Assembly (NCBI GenBank): GCA_027064125.1
Contig: JAMOQF010000073.1
Coordinates: 1 to 42,917, forward strand
Length of the DNA stretch: 42,917 nt
Reading direction: 5' to 3'
Source of the DNA: Acidobacteriota bacterium
GTDB lineage: Bacteria > Acidobacteriota > JAAYUB01 > JAMOQF01
How positions within the stretch are numbered: position 1 is the first letter of the stretch; each line of letters opens with the position of its first letter. Below are positions 8,885 through 17,472 of the stretch, piece by piece. The position numbers were made by a program, and so were the translations under genes. The notes beneath the pieces are model-generated. The model was given only the letters and a program-made list of their open reading frames with translations. It was not told where the DNA came from and ran no database searches.

Positions 8885-9401
8885 TCTTTTCAATAGTGTT
8901 GAATTCGATGAGGAGAAAAGTTTTTCATGGAAGCCATATTTTTTGGGTTTTATTGTAGTTTTATTACTCACTGTATCTGTCATTTTTTTGAGTAAAAAGT
9001 TGACGGGAGGTGCTCAGATAAAGGAGGGGCGAACGTATTATAAAAATGTTATAAGAAGGGGAAATCCAAATTTCAGCAATTATCTGAAATATCTTGAAAT
9101 TTTGTGGGCCAGGGGTATGGTTTCGGAGAATCTACTTGGAAATCAGCAGGCTGTTGTGGCCGGAGAAATAGTCAATAAGGGAAATAGGATTGTGGATGTT
9201 GTTGAGATTGAAGCAAAATTATATGATAATGATGGGAAGTTGATTTTGAGGTTTGTTAAAACTCCCATTAAACCAGATTTTCCACTACTTCCTGGAGAAA
9301 TAAGAAAGTTTAGTTTCTGGAGGGAGCCATTTCCCAAAGAATGGATGAGTGGAAGAATTGAGGTCTCAATTTATGGGTACAGATTTAAGGAGAAAAGGTA
9401 G
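8874..9401 (+). CDS. Membrane-anchored protein with an FxLYD-like beta domain, function unknown
   Basis: The protein has 175 residues. A cytoplasmic stretch of ~20 residues is followed by one strong membrane helix (about 22-42, YFLGFIVVLLLTVSVIFLSK). A periplasmic beta-rich domain then includes AVVAGEIVNKGNRIVDVVEI and EAKLYDNDGKLILR, ending LLPGEIRKFSFWREP. The 'G-x-v-xN-x-G' strand followed by 'LYDxxGxxl' resembles the FxLYD/DUF3426-type immunoglobulin-like domains found in many bacterial membrane proteins. That is a resemblance by eye, not a confirmed family. The start ATG has a good GGAGGTGGG site inside thiL. It is followed three bases later by the HEAT-cyclophilin lipoprotein, so both may act at the envelope. 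Confidence 0.65.
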   Translation: MKNDLFNSVEFDEEKSFSWKPYFLGFIVVLLLTVSVIFLSKKLTGGAQIKEGRTYYKNVIRRGNPNFSNYLKYLEILWARGMVSENLLGNQQAVVAGEIVNKGNRIVDVVEIEAKLYDNDGKLILRFVKTPIKPDFPLLPGEIRKFSFWREPFPKEWMSGRIEVSIYGYRFKEKR

Positions 9402-9403
9402 TT

Positions 9404-11536
9404 ATGATGAGAAGATTCCTTATTTTACTTTTTATACTTCTTGGACTTGTGGGGTGTAATAGGTTAAATTCTCCCAAAAAGATTGAAGAAAGGGAACTTG
9501 AAGCAAAGATTTTAAAATGTGAGTTTGAAAAAAGTCAAAGCGGGGATCTTTTTCTGAAAAAATTACTTTTTGAGGCAAAGGAAAGGAAAGATGTCGGTAG
9601 AATAAAAAGGGTTCTTATTGCCTATGGAAGAATAAGAAAGCCTTCTAATCTGGAATATATCTTGCCATTTCTAAAATATAAAAATTATGAGATCAGGGCC
9701 ATCGCTCTTTTTGCCATTGGTGAAATTTTAAGAAAAGAAAATAGGAAACTTTTTTTCTTTTCTCTTTCTCCTAATTTAAAAAAAAGAATTGCTGCACTTT
9801 TTTCAGATCCCTCAATTGTGGTTAGATCTTCTTTAGTGGAATCTCTTGGAAAAATTGGAGATGATTGTGGAATGGATATTGGAAAATATTTTTTTTATAA
9901 AAAGAACTATAGCGACCTTGAAATTTATTTTTTACATCAACTTTTGAAAACAACCTTCAGGTTGAAAAGAGTGGATCTAATTCCAAAAGTTGTTGAATAT
10001 CTTTCAACTGGAAATAAAAATTTACTTTTTGATGCCCTTTTTACTTTGAGGATACTTTTAAGAATAAAGGGAGAGAAAATTTCCCTTTCCAGCAAACTTT
10101 TAAAAAAACTTGAAGGTGAAAAAAATGTCCATGTTTTTTCCTCTTTTATCAGGCTGCTACCCTATTTAAAGTTATCTGAAGAAATTAGATTAAATATTTT
10201 GAGGAGAGTTTTAAATGGGAAAAATCCTGGGGCGAGAATTGAGGCAATAAGAGTTATTGGTCTGGAGAAAAGGGATAAAGAACTCAAATTATTGGTATCT
10301 CATTTTAAAAGGATTTTTGATCCCTTTGCCGCCTTTCCAAAATCTGAAAGGAGGAAAAATTTAAATGAAATATTGGAAGTTTTAAAGGCATTGAGAGGAT
10401 ATAGAGGCCATGAGTGGAAAAAAGTAATTTTTGAACTGTTTAGACTTTATCCATATTTTAGAATCTATTTTGCCATATCATATCTTTCCTCCTTTTCCGA
10501 TAGGGATAACTTTTTTCTTTTGAGGTGCAGGAATTTTCCTGTGGAAAACCATTACCTTTCGTGGGTGAGGTTTTTATCAAGTAGCGATAGAAGGGAGTTT
10601 AATCTTCTTGCCTTGAAGATTTTTAAGGGCATTACAGGGTATAATGTGGATATTAACTGGATATTGTCTGGAAGGGTTATAATTGCGGAAAATTTATTGC
10701 AAAAAGAAGTGATTGACCCCCTTGAGGTCGTATCAGATAAATATTCACCTGTAAGGGAACTTGCCCTTTATGAGATTGGTAAAAGGGGAAGAGAGTTTCT
10801 ATTTAAAAATAGGGATGTAATTTTAAGTGGATTTAAGAAATACATCTTTTCAAATTCTGTGGGAGATAAGTTGGCGTTCATTTCTGTTGCCCCCTATTGT
10901 GGGGAAGAGGGAAGGTCAATCCTTCTAACCTTTTTAAAGAATAAAAATTATATTGTAAGGTTAAAAAGTGCATTTGTTTTAAAGAAATATTTCAATGAGG
11001 ACCACTATTGGGAGATTTTTTCCCATGAATTTTCCCATTCCTTTGAATATTATCACCAAACAGCCCTTTATGAGGAATTACCCATTATTTTAAAAGTATG
11101 TACTTCCTGTGGCAATTTTCAGTTGAGATTGTATCCCAGGATTGCTCCTTTTTCTTCTGAAAATTTTATATCTCTTTCATCTGTGGGGTTTTATGAAGGA
11201 AATATTTTTCACAGGGTTGTTCCAGATTTTGTTGTGCAATGGGGTAGTGTAAAGGGTTCTGGTTATTTTGATAGTGGATATACCCTTCCTTCAGAATTTA
11301 GTCAAAATTTTTATACTTCCTTTGTTTTAGGAAAGGCAAACAGTGGATTTGACACTTCTTCATCACAGGTCTTTATAACTCTTTCTCCGCAACCACATCT
11401 TGAAGGCTATTATACCCTTTTTGGTGAGGTGATTGGAGGGTATGATGTGGTTAAAAAAATATCCCAGGATGATTTTATTGAGAAAGTAAAACTTGAATAT
11501 CCCTTTTTCCCTTTTTCTTTTGAGGTGTGTGAGTGA
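9404..11536 (+). CDS. Lipoprotein with HEAT-like repeats and a C-terminal cyclophilin-type peptidyl-prolyl isomerase domain
   Basis: The protein has 710 residues. A lipoprotein signal peptide (MMRRFLILLFILLGLVGC) gives a lipobox LVGC with Cys18 as the lipidated residue. From about residue 40 to 550 it is a long helical solenoid with HEAT-type units, for example YEIRAIALFAIGEI, SIVVRSSLVESLGKIGDD and YIVRLKSAFVLKKYF. From about residue 560 a cyclophilin domain begins (LRLYPRIAPFSSENFISL, GFYEGNIFHRVVPDFVVQWG, then SSQVFITLSPQPHLEGYYTLFG). The FHRV, GNSGxDTSSSQFFI-like and LdgxyTvFG-like segments are conserved, though the usual QGGD reads QWGS. It would act as an envelope-tethered foldase or as a scaffold on client proteins. 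It lies between a membrane protein and rsmE; the pairing of domains is unusual. Confidence 0.85.
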   Translation: MMRRFLILLFILLGLVGCNRLNSPKKIEERELEAKILKCEFEKSQSGDLFLKKLLFEAKERKDVGRIKRVLIAYGRIRKPSNLEYILPFLKYKNYEIRAIALFAIGEILRKENRKLFFFSLSPNLKKRIAALFSDPSIVVRSSLVESLGKIGDDCGMDIGKYFFYKKNYSDLEIYFLHQLLKTTFRLKRVDLIPKVVEYLSTGNKNLLFDALFTLRILLRIKGEKISLSSKLLKKLEGEKNVHVFSSFIRLLPYLKLSEEIRLNILRRVLNGKNPGARIEAIRVIGLEKRDKELKLLVSHFKRIFDPFAAFPKSERRKNLNEILEVLKALRGYRGHEWKKVIFELFRLYPYFRIYFAISYLSSFSDRDNFFLLRCRNFPVENHYLSWVRFLSSSDRREFNLLALKIFKGITGYNVDINWILSGRVIIAENLLQKEVIDPLEVVSDKYSPVRELALYEIGKRGREFLFKNRDVILSGFKKYIFSNSVGDKLAFISVAPYCGEEGRSILLTFLKNKNYIVRLKSAFVLKKYFNEDHYWEIFSHEFSHSFEYYHQTALYEELPIILKVCTSCGNFQLRLYPRIAPFSSENFISLSSVGFYEGNIFHRVVPDFVVQWGSVKGSGYFDSGYTLPSEFSQNFYTSFVLGKANSGFDTSSSQVFITLSPQPHLEGYYTLFGEVIGGYDVVKKISQDDFIEKVKLEYPFFPFSFEVCE

Positions 11537-11537
11537 A

Positions 11538-12272
11538 ATGAAAAAAAGGCTTTTTGTGTCCGATCTGGTTAAAAGAAAAAAGTTTCCCTTGAAGGATGAT
11601 GAAAAAAAGTATCTTCTGAAGGTTTTGAGACTTGAGGATGGAGATGGTGTGGAGTTATTTGATGGCTCTGGTAACATTGCACTTTCTAAACTTCGGATTA
11701 GAGGGAATGTGGCCTGGGTGGAAGTTGTGGAAAGAGAAAGGGTCCCTTCTCCTTTTAAGATTCATTTAACCATTGGACTTTCTGCCATTAGGGTTCAAAA
11801 TTTTGAATGGGCCCTAATTAAATGTAATGAACTTATGGTTGAAACCATTATACCTTTTTTTTCAAAGTATACTATATCTACTGGAAGAGAGAAAAGAATC
11901 ATAGATAAAATTGACAGATTTAAAAAATTGGTGATTGAGTCTTCAAGACAATGTGGCAGAAACTATCTCTTATATATAAAGAATTTGAGGGGTTTTTCTG
12001 AACTTTTATCTGAAGATGACTATGATTTTAAGATACTGCTCGATGTGGGAGGAAAAAAAGGTTTTTATAGTTTTTTAAATAATAAAAGAGAAGAACTTTT
12101 TGGAAAGAAAATCCTGTTTTTAATTGGTCCTGAAGGTGGTTGGAGCATGGATGAAATTGAAAAGGCAAAAGAGAAAAACTTTTTACACATTAAATTTGGC
12201 AACTCTATTTTAAAAAGTGAGACTGCTGCAGTGGCAGTGGCTTCTTCCTTTTATCTATTTTTCTATTCCTAA
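11538..12272 (+). CDS. rsmE: 16S rRNA (uracil1498-N3)-methyltransferase RsmE
   Basis: This is a 244-residue SPOUT-fold methyltransferase that methylates U1498 of 16S rRNA using S-adenosylmethionine. The N-terminal PUA-like part runs KRLFVSDL … YLLKVLRLEDGDGVELFDGSG. The C-terminal SAM-binding knot has LIGPEGGWSMDEI and FGNSILKSETAAVAVAS, the two signature segments. I chose ATG 11538, one base after the previous stop, because family members begin just before the RxFV-like strand; an in-frame ATG at 11493 would add an unlikely leader inside the upstream gene. Its last 18 bases overlap the end of the convergent bactofilin gene. Confidence 0.94.
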   Translation: MKKRLFVSDLVKRKKFPLKDDEKKYLLKVLRLEDGDGVELFDGSGNIALSKLRIRGNVAWVEVVERERVPSPFKIHLTIGLSAIRVQNFEWALIKCNELMVETIIPFFSKYTISTGREKRIIDKIDRFKKLVIESSRQCGRNYLLYIKNLRGFSELLSEDDYDFKILLDVGGKKGFYSFLNNKREELFGKKILFLIGPEGGWSMDEIEKAKEKNFLHIKFGNSILKSETAAVAVASSFYLFFYS

Positions 12273-12650
12273 TTCTTTTTTTATACTTTCAAACTTTTCT
12301 TCAAGTTTTTTTCTTGCAAATTTCCCCACAAATACCTTTCCATTCACAAATCCATGGTCGTGTAATTCAAGTTTTTCAGAAAAGATATTTCCGTTAACCC
12401 TTGAATTCTCTTTTAGTTCTGCCCTTTCAAGACAATAGATATCACCTTCAAGTTCTCCATCAAATTTTAAATTTCTGCAGTAGATTTCTCCTATGATTTT
12501 GGCAGAAGCACCTATTATTACCGAATCATTAGAATATATTTTTCCCTTTAAAAAGCCGTCAAATCTGAGTAATTTTTTTGTGATTAAATTTCCATCTATT
12601 TTTGTTTCACTTCCTAAAAAACCTGTTAATTCATCTGTTTCTTTAAACAT
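12255..12650 (-). CDS. Bactofilin
   Basis: The protein has 131 residues. It is a short polar N-terminus followed by a bactofilin (DUF583) beta-helix of short repeated strands with alternating hydrophobics: TKIDGNLITKKLLRFDGFLK, then GKIYSNDSVIIGASAKIIGE, then GEIYCRNLKFDGELEGDIYC, then NSRVNGNIFSEKLELHDHG. Bactofilins polymerise without nucleotide into filaments that scaffold cell-wall enzymes, and in Myxococcus bactofilins position ParABS components. It follows parB by two bases in the same run, which fits a chromosome-segregation or polar-scaffold role. It overlaps rsmE tail to tail by 18 bases. Confidence 0.9.
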   Translation of the reverse strand: MFKETDELTGFLGSETKIDGNLITKKLLRFDGFLKGKIYSNDSVIIGASAKIIGEIYCRNLKFDGELEGDIYCLERAELKENSRVNGNIFSEKLELHDHGFVNGKVFVGKFARKKLEEKFESIKKELGIEK

Positions 12651-12652
12651 TT

Positions 12653-13498
12653 CTATTCTCCCACAAGAATATCAAAAATTCTTTCAAGTTCTTCCTCAGA
12701 GTTAAATTTAATTATAATTTTTCCACCTCTTTTTTTCTTCTCTATTTCTACTTTTGTGAGAAATCTTTCCGTGAGCTTTTCTTCTGCACTCTCAATGAAT
12801 GGATCCTTTTCCTTTTTATTTCTTTTTCTGCTCTTTTTTAATTTTGAGATTAATTTTTCCACTTCCCTTGAGTTAAGCGAAAGAGATTTAATCTGCCTTG
12901 CTATTTTAATCTGCAAATTTTTATCTTCTATGCTAATTAAGGGTCTTACTTGACCAATTTTTAAAGTACCTTCTTCTATTAATTCCTGTATCTCTTCTGG
13001 AAGGGTGAGAATCCTTATCATATTGGTTATATATCCTCTGCTCTTCCCTACTTTTTTTCCTATTTCTTCGTGGGTAAGTTTAAATTCTTCTGAAAGTTGC
13101 TTTAGTGCCCTGGCCTCCTCAATAGGGGATAGATCTTCTCTATGTAGGTTTTCTATTAATGCAAGTTGTAATAGATGATTCTCCTCTTCATCTTTTATTA
13201 TAACGGGAATTTTTTCAAGTCCCGCTAAAAATGATGCCCTCCATCTTCTTTCACCTGCTATTATTTCATATTTCCCATTTTCCAGTTTTCTTACTATTAT
13301 CGGCTGAATAATTCCATTTTCTTTTATTGAATTTGCAAGTTCCTTTAGGGACTCCTGGTCAAATTTCTTTCTGGGCTGAAACCTGTTGGGTTGAAGAAGA
13401 TCAATATCAACTTCTCTGTAGTTAATCTGGGTTTTCCCTATTTTTTCTTCCGGAATGAGTGAACTCAGCCCTTTACCTAAGGCTTTTCTCTTTTTCAT
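12653..13498 (-). CDS. parB: Chromosome-partitioning protein ParB (Spo0J)
   Basis: This is a 281-residue ParB. It starts with the ParA-stimulating peptide region ([16 protein letters not shown], 3-18). The ParB/CTPase domain follows with NRFQPRKKF (38-46) and the GERRWRA motif (82-88) needed for CTP binding. A helix-turn-helix that reads parS comes next ([20 protein letters not shown]), and a C-terminal dimerisation segment closes it. It loads at parS as a CTP-dependent clamp and spreads. A perfect parS is present at 22931-22946. It overlaps parA by 26 bases and is followed by bactofilin. Confidence 0.96.
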   Translation of the reverse strand: MKKRKALGKGLSSLIPEEKIGKTQINYREVDIDLLQPNRFQPRKKFDQESLKELANSIKENGIIQPIIVRKLENGKYEIIAGERRWRASFLAGLEKIPVIIKDEEENHLLQLALIENLHREDLSPIEEARALKQLSEEFKLTHEEIGKKVGKSRGYITNMIRILTLPEEIQELIEEGTLKIGQVRPLISIEDKNLQIKIARQIKSLSLNSREVEKLISKLKKSRKRNKKEKDPFIESAEEKLTERFLTKVEIEKKKRGGKIIIKFNSEEELERIFDILVGE

Positions 13499-14252
13499 TT
13501 TTCAATATTTCCCTCGCAAGATTTATATAACTGCTTGCTCCCTTTGATTTAATATCATATAAAATTATTGGTTTCCCGAAACTGGGAGCCTCAGCAAGTC
13601 TTACATTTCTTGGAATTACCGTTTCATAGGTTTTTTCTTTAAAAAAATGTTTAATTTCTTCCTTTACCTGCTGGGATAGGTTTGTCCTATCGTCATACAT
13701 TGTAAGCAGTACTCCCTCTATCTCCAGGTTTCTATTGAGGGACATTCTGACCCTTTCAATAGTTTTTAACAATTCTGTAAGTCCTTCAAGTGCAAAATAT
13801 TCACATTGAACGGGAATTATCACTGAATCAGATGCTGTAAGTGCATTGACTGTTAAAAGATCTAAGGCGGGGGGACAATCTATAAAGATAAAATCGTATT
13901 TATTTTTTAGCCCTTCTATTTTTCTTTTTAAAATTTTTTCTCTATCTTCTAAATATACAAGTTCTACGGTTGCACCTGCAAGGTTTTTAGAAGATGGAAT
14001 AAATTCAAGGTTTTTTATTGAAGTTTTTACAATGGTTTCTTTTATTGGTATTTTCCCTGTTATAACTTCATAAATGGAGTTTTTAAGATTTGCAGGATCC
14101 AGCCCCATGCCACTTGTACAATTTGCCTGAGCATCAAAATCTATTAAAAGAACCTTTACTTCCGCTGTTGCTATACAACTTGAAAGATTGATCGCTGTGG
14201 TGGTTTTTCCCACTCCACCCTTTTGATTGGCAATTGCTATAACCTTTCCCAT
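13473..14252 (-). CDS. parA: Chromosome-partitioning ATPase ParA (Soj)
   Basis: This 259-residue Walker-type ATPase dimerises on DNA with ATP and is released by ParB, driving origin segregation. The deviant Walker A motif KGGVGKTTT (residues 11-19) has the signature lysine; switch I/II segments [13 protein letters not shown] (39-51) and [14 protein letters not shown] are also present. Length and motifs are those of chromosomal Soj/ParA rather than large plasmid ParA, since there is no N-terminal HTH. It lies 23 bases after rsmG in the classic mnmG-rsmG-parA-parB order. Confidence 0.96.
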   Translation of the reverse strand: MGKVIAIANQKGGVGKTTTAINLSSCIATAEVKVLLIDFDAQANCTSGMGLDPANLKNSIYEVITGKIPIKETIVKTSIKNLEFIPSSKNLAGATVELVYLEDREKILKRKIEGLKNKYDFIFIDCPPALDLLTVNALTASDSVIIPVQCEYFALEGLTELLKTIERVRMSLNRNLEIEGVLLTMYDDRTNLSQQVKEEIKHFFKEKTYETVIPRNVRLAEAPSFGKPIILYDIKSKGASSYINLAREILKNEKEKSLR

Positions 14253-14275
14253 ATTAAAAAATCCAATATATGATT

Positions 14276-14851
14276 CTATAAAATATCTATTTTTTTACCA
14301 GTTACAATCAGCAACCTTCTATTGTCTAATTCTATATAATTTGTTTCAAAATTTAAAGGAAAATTAATATTGGTTATTTTTTTATTTCCTCTGCTTTTTT
14401 CTCCAATTAGAAAGAGAAATAGGGAATTGGAAAATTTTTTCATTATTTTTTCCATATCTAAGTTGTTGAATTCAATTCCCCTCATGAAAAATAAAAGGTT
14501 TTCTTTTTCAGGAAAGGAAATATTTTCAATTTTTTCTTCAATGATTTCCAGATTTGATAGGTTGAGAATTCTTTTCATCTTTCTTAAAAATGCACACTTT
14601 TTGCCATTTTTCTCCACCGCGTAAGTCATATTTTTTTCAAATTTTAAGGCCATTAAAATTGATAGATTTCCATTTCCTGCTCCTACATCCACCAATTTTC
14701 TTCTTTCATTTATTTTTAATAGATCAAGAACCTTTAAATTTTCGTCTATTATTTTTTGTAGGAATTCCTTTTCATCTAAAATTCCCGTTAAATTTATTTT
14801 TTTGTTCCATTTGTACAGTTCTCTTACATATCTTTTTATGCTATTTTCCAT
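14276..14851 (-). CDS. rsmG: 16S rRNA (guanine527-N7)-methyltransferase RsmG
   Basis: The protein has 191 residues, slightly shorter than the common 200-240. It has the Rossmann SAM-binding motif [18 protein letters not shown] and the following acidic strand end [16 protein letters not shown]. The N-terminal WNKKINLTG is the family signature. It methylates G527 of 16S rRNA, and loss of the enzyme usually gives low-level streptomycin resistance. Its start overlaps the end of mnmG by 11 bases, so the pair is coupled. Confidence 0.93.
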   Translation of the reverse strand: MENSIKRYVRELYKWNKKINLTGILDEKEFLQKIIDENLKVLDLLKINERRKLVDVGAGNGNLSILMALKFEKNMTYAVEKNGKKCAFLRKMKRILNLSNLEIIEEKIENISFPEKENLLFFMRGIEFNNLDMEKIMKKFSNSLFLFLIGEKSRGNKKITNINFPLNFETNYIELDNRRLLIVTGKKIDIL

Positions 14852-16721
14852 TTTTTTTGAACAATTTGATATAGGTGTAAATGATTGAAATTGCAGCTGG
14901 CGTTATACCCTTCATTCTTTTTAATTCTTCAAAGTTTTTAGGTTTAAATTTTTTTAATCTTTCCTTCATCTCATTTGATAGGGATTCAATTTTGTCGTAA
15001 TCAATATTTTCAGGAATTTTTTCATTTTTCAATTTTTTTAATTTTTCTCTGTCTTCCATTTGAAGTTTTATATATCCCTCATATTTAATGTCACTTTCAA
15101 GTTGCTCCAGTAAATATTCTGTAATTTTGAGATTTGATTTTTCAAAAATTTTTTTGAAATCAAGAATTTTGGCTTCCGGTCTTTTTATTAATGTTGAAAG
15201 GTTTCTCCCTTTTTTAAGCAATTTTTCATATTTGTCAAAATTTTCTATTAATTTTTCTTCTTCCTTATCTATTTTTTTCTCCCTGACAAATCTTTTTAAC
15301 TTTCTAAGTGTTTCATATTTTTTTAAAAATTTTTCCCATCTTGTGTTATCCACCAGGCCTATCTTTCTTCCAAGAGGGGTAAATCTTTCGTCTGCATTGT
15401 CTATTCTAAAGAGAAGTCTCAATTCTGCGCGAGAGGTAAACATTCTATAGGGTTCATCAACTCCCATGGTTATAAGGTCATTTACCAGTACCCCCATGTA
15501 TCCCATTTCTCTGCCCACTAAAAATTCCCCTTCTCCTTTTACCTTTAAAGCGGCATTTATTCCAGCAATTATTCCCTGTGCTGCTGCTTCTTCATAGCCG
15601 CTTGTTCCATTTATCTGTCCTGCATGAAATAGGCCTTCAATTAATTTGGATTCAAGGGTTTCCTTTAACTGTGTTGGGGGTAAGAAGTCATATTCAATTG
15701 CATATGCCGGTCTAATTATATGAACATTTTCAAGACCTGGCAATAGTTTATGGATTTCATATTGTACGTCAAGGGGCATACTTGAGGAAAATCCATTCAG
15801 GTAAATTTCATTTGTGCTTAATCCCTCTGGTTCTACAAAGATTTGATGTCTTTCGTGGTGGGGAAATTTTATGATCTTATCTTCAATTGAGGGACAATAT
15901 CTTGGACCTATTCCCTTTATTTCTCCACTAAAAAGTGGGGATCTTGTCCTATTTTTCCTGATTATTTCGTGAATTTTCTCATTTGTATAGGTTATATAGC
16001 AGTCAATCTGAGGAAGTTTTCTCTTTTCTGTTAGGAAGGAGAAAAATGTTGGAATTTCATCTGGTGATTGCCTTTCAAGTTTATTAAAGTTTATGCTTCT
16101 TTTGTCCACTCTTGCAGGTGTTCCGGTCTTTAATCTTTTTATTTCATATCCAAGGGCTTTTAAATTTTCGGCAAGTAGTATGGATGGCTTTTCTCCAGCC
16201 CTTCCTGCAGGTATTTTCTTTTCTCCTATGTGAATTAAGCCATTTAAAAATGTTCCTGTGGTCAGAATTACACATTTACATTCATAAAATCGTCCATCTT
16301 CTGTTAAGACTCCTTTAACTTTTGATTTTTCAACGATAATTTCTATTATTTCTCCCTGTATAAGGTCTAAATTTTCTATCCCTTCAAGTTTTTCCCTCAT
16401 AATTTTCCTGTAGAGGGCTTTATCACTTTGAGTCCTTGGACTCCTGACGGCAGGACCCTTCCTTTTGTTAAGTAATCTAAATTGTATTCCAGTTTCGTCT
16501 GCCACTATCCCTTGAATTCCCCCAAGGGCATCCACCTCCCTCACAAGGTGTCCCTTTGCTATTCCCCCAATTGCAGGATTGCAGGACATTTCTGCAATTG
16601 TAAGGAGATTTAAGGTTATCAGGGCAGTCTTTACCCCCAGTTTGGCTGAGGCATGGGCTGCTTCACATCCCGCATGCCCTGCTCCTATTACTATTACGTC
16701 AAAATATCCACTGTTGTACAT
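14841..16721 (-). CDS. mnmG: tRNA uridine 5-carboxymethylaminomethyl modification enzyme MnmG (GidA)
   Basis: The 626-residue FAD-dependent enzyme works with MnmE to modify the wobble uridine at position 34 of several tRNAs. The FAD-binding motif is VIGAGHAGCEAA (10-21), followed by the family signatures CNPAIGGIAKGHLVREVDAL and GPRYCPSIEDKI, then INGTSGYEEAAAQGIIAGIN. The C-terminal helical domain ends in MKGITPAAISIIYTYIK, the usual tRNA/MnmE-interacting tail. Length is normal. MnmE is not in the window. Confidence 0.97.
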   Translation of the reverse strand: MYNSGYFDVIVIGAGHAGCEAAHASAKLGVKTALITLNLLTIAEMSCNPAIGGIAKGHLVREVDALGGIQGIVADETGIQFRLLNKRKGPAVRSPRTQSDKALYRKIMREKLEGIENLDLIQGEIIEIIVEKSKVKGVLTEDGRFYECKCVILTTGTFLNGLIHIGEKKIPAGRAGEKPSILLAENLKALGYEIKRLKTGTPARVDKRSINFNKLERQSPDEIPTFFSFLTEKRKLPQIDCYITYTNEKIHEIIRKNRTRSPLFSGEIKGIGPRYCPSIEDKIIKFPHHERHQIFVEPEGLSTNEIYLNGFSSSMPLDVQYEIHKLLPGLENVHIIRPAYAIEYDFLPPTQLKETLESKLIEGLFHAGQINGTSGYEEAAAQGIIAGINAALKVKGEGEFLVGREMGYMGVLVNDLITMGVDEPYRMFTSRAELRLLFRIDNADERFTPLGRKIGLVDNTRWEKFLKKYETLRKLKRFVREKKIDKEEEKLIENFDKYEKLLKKGRNLSTLIKRPEAKILDFKKIFEKSNLKITEYLLEQLESDIKYEGYIKLQMEDREKLKKLKNEKIPENIDYDKIESLSNEMKERLKKFKPKNFEELKRMKGITPAAISIIYTYIKLFKKNGK

Positions 16722-16722
16722 T

Positions 16723-17472
16723 TTATCTTATCTGGAAGAGTTTTTTACTTAGATTTTTGTTGTATTTAATTTCCTCATATTCAAGTAAATAGGTGAAATT
16801 TCCTTCTCTATAGTACTCAATTCTTTTGGGTGTTTCTATTCCATCGATGCTAAACCACCTTGCAAGTATTTTGTACCACCTGACAGTAGTTAAGCCTTCT
16901 TTCTTCTTGTAGATAATTTTATATGGTATATAACTTTCTTCTTTGTAGATAATTTTAATTTCATCGTTATCGTCAAAAATCAGTTTTAAGCCTTCATTAA
17001 AAAGAGGTCCCTCTATTTCTTCTGGAGAGAGATAGTATATTGAAACTTTACCTTCTGGAATTATATATTTAAATAGATAGTGAATATCCCTTCTGAGTCC
17101 CATTTTAAATTCACTTATATCGCTTAAGGACATGGAAGATTTTTTCCCATACTTTATTCTAATTCCCTTTAATTTTGAAATATCTACAATTTCAATATCA
17201 CCATTTTCTTTATCTTCAAGTGCCTGACGAAAAAGTGATGGGAAGTGTATGTATTCCCATACGTCGGTTCTTGCACTCATACCTCCCTTTATTATATAGA
17301 GTTTTCCATGTGCATAATAGGTTTTGTAATTTTTAAATTTTTCTCCACCTAAAAATTTGATTGTGTTTTTGATTATTCTTTTTACATTCTCATCTTCTTT
17401 TTCTGAAAAGAGGTTGGTTATGTTTAAAAAAATAGTGATGATTGCCATTATAATTAATGTTTTTTTACTCAA
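16723..17472 (-). CDS. Exported protein of unknown function (possibly LolA-like)
   Basis: The protein has about 249 residues from TTG 17472. That start is preferred because an AAGGGAG site precedes it; TTG 17496 further upstream would lengthen it inside gatA. A hydrophobic segment (TLIIMAIITIFLNITNLF) near the N-terminus looks like a signal peptide or anchor. The mature part opens with RIIKNTIKFLGGEKFKNYKT, a pattern common in bacterial exported proteins related to outer-membrane lipoprotein sorting folds ('ALGGxxxL'-type). It continues with alternating beta strands (THYAHGKLYII-like, GIRIKYGKKSS, LKLIFDDNDEIKIIYKEE, KIIYKKKEGLTTVRWY). The family assignment is only a resemblance. It sits between gatA and mnmG in the minus-strand run, overlapping gatA by 8 bases. 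Confidence 0.6.
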   Translation of the reverse strand: MSKKTLIIMAIITIFLNITNLFSEKEDENVKRIIKNTIKFLGGEKFKNYKTYYAHGKLYIIKGGMSARTDVWEYIHFPSLFRQALEDKENGDIEIVDISKLKGIRIKYGKKSSMSLSDISEFKMGLRRDIHYLFKYIIPEGKVSIYYLSPEEIEGPLFNEGLKLIFDDNDEIKIIYKEESYIPYKIIYKKKEGLTTVRWYKILARWFSIDGIETPKRIEYYREGNFTYLLEYEEIKYNKNLSKKLFQIR

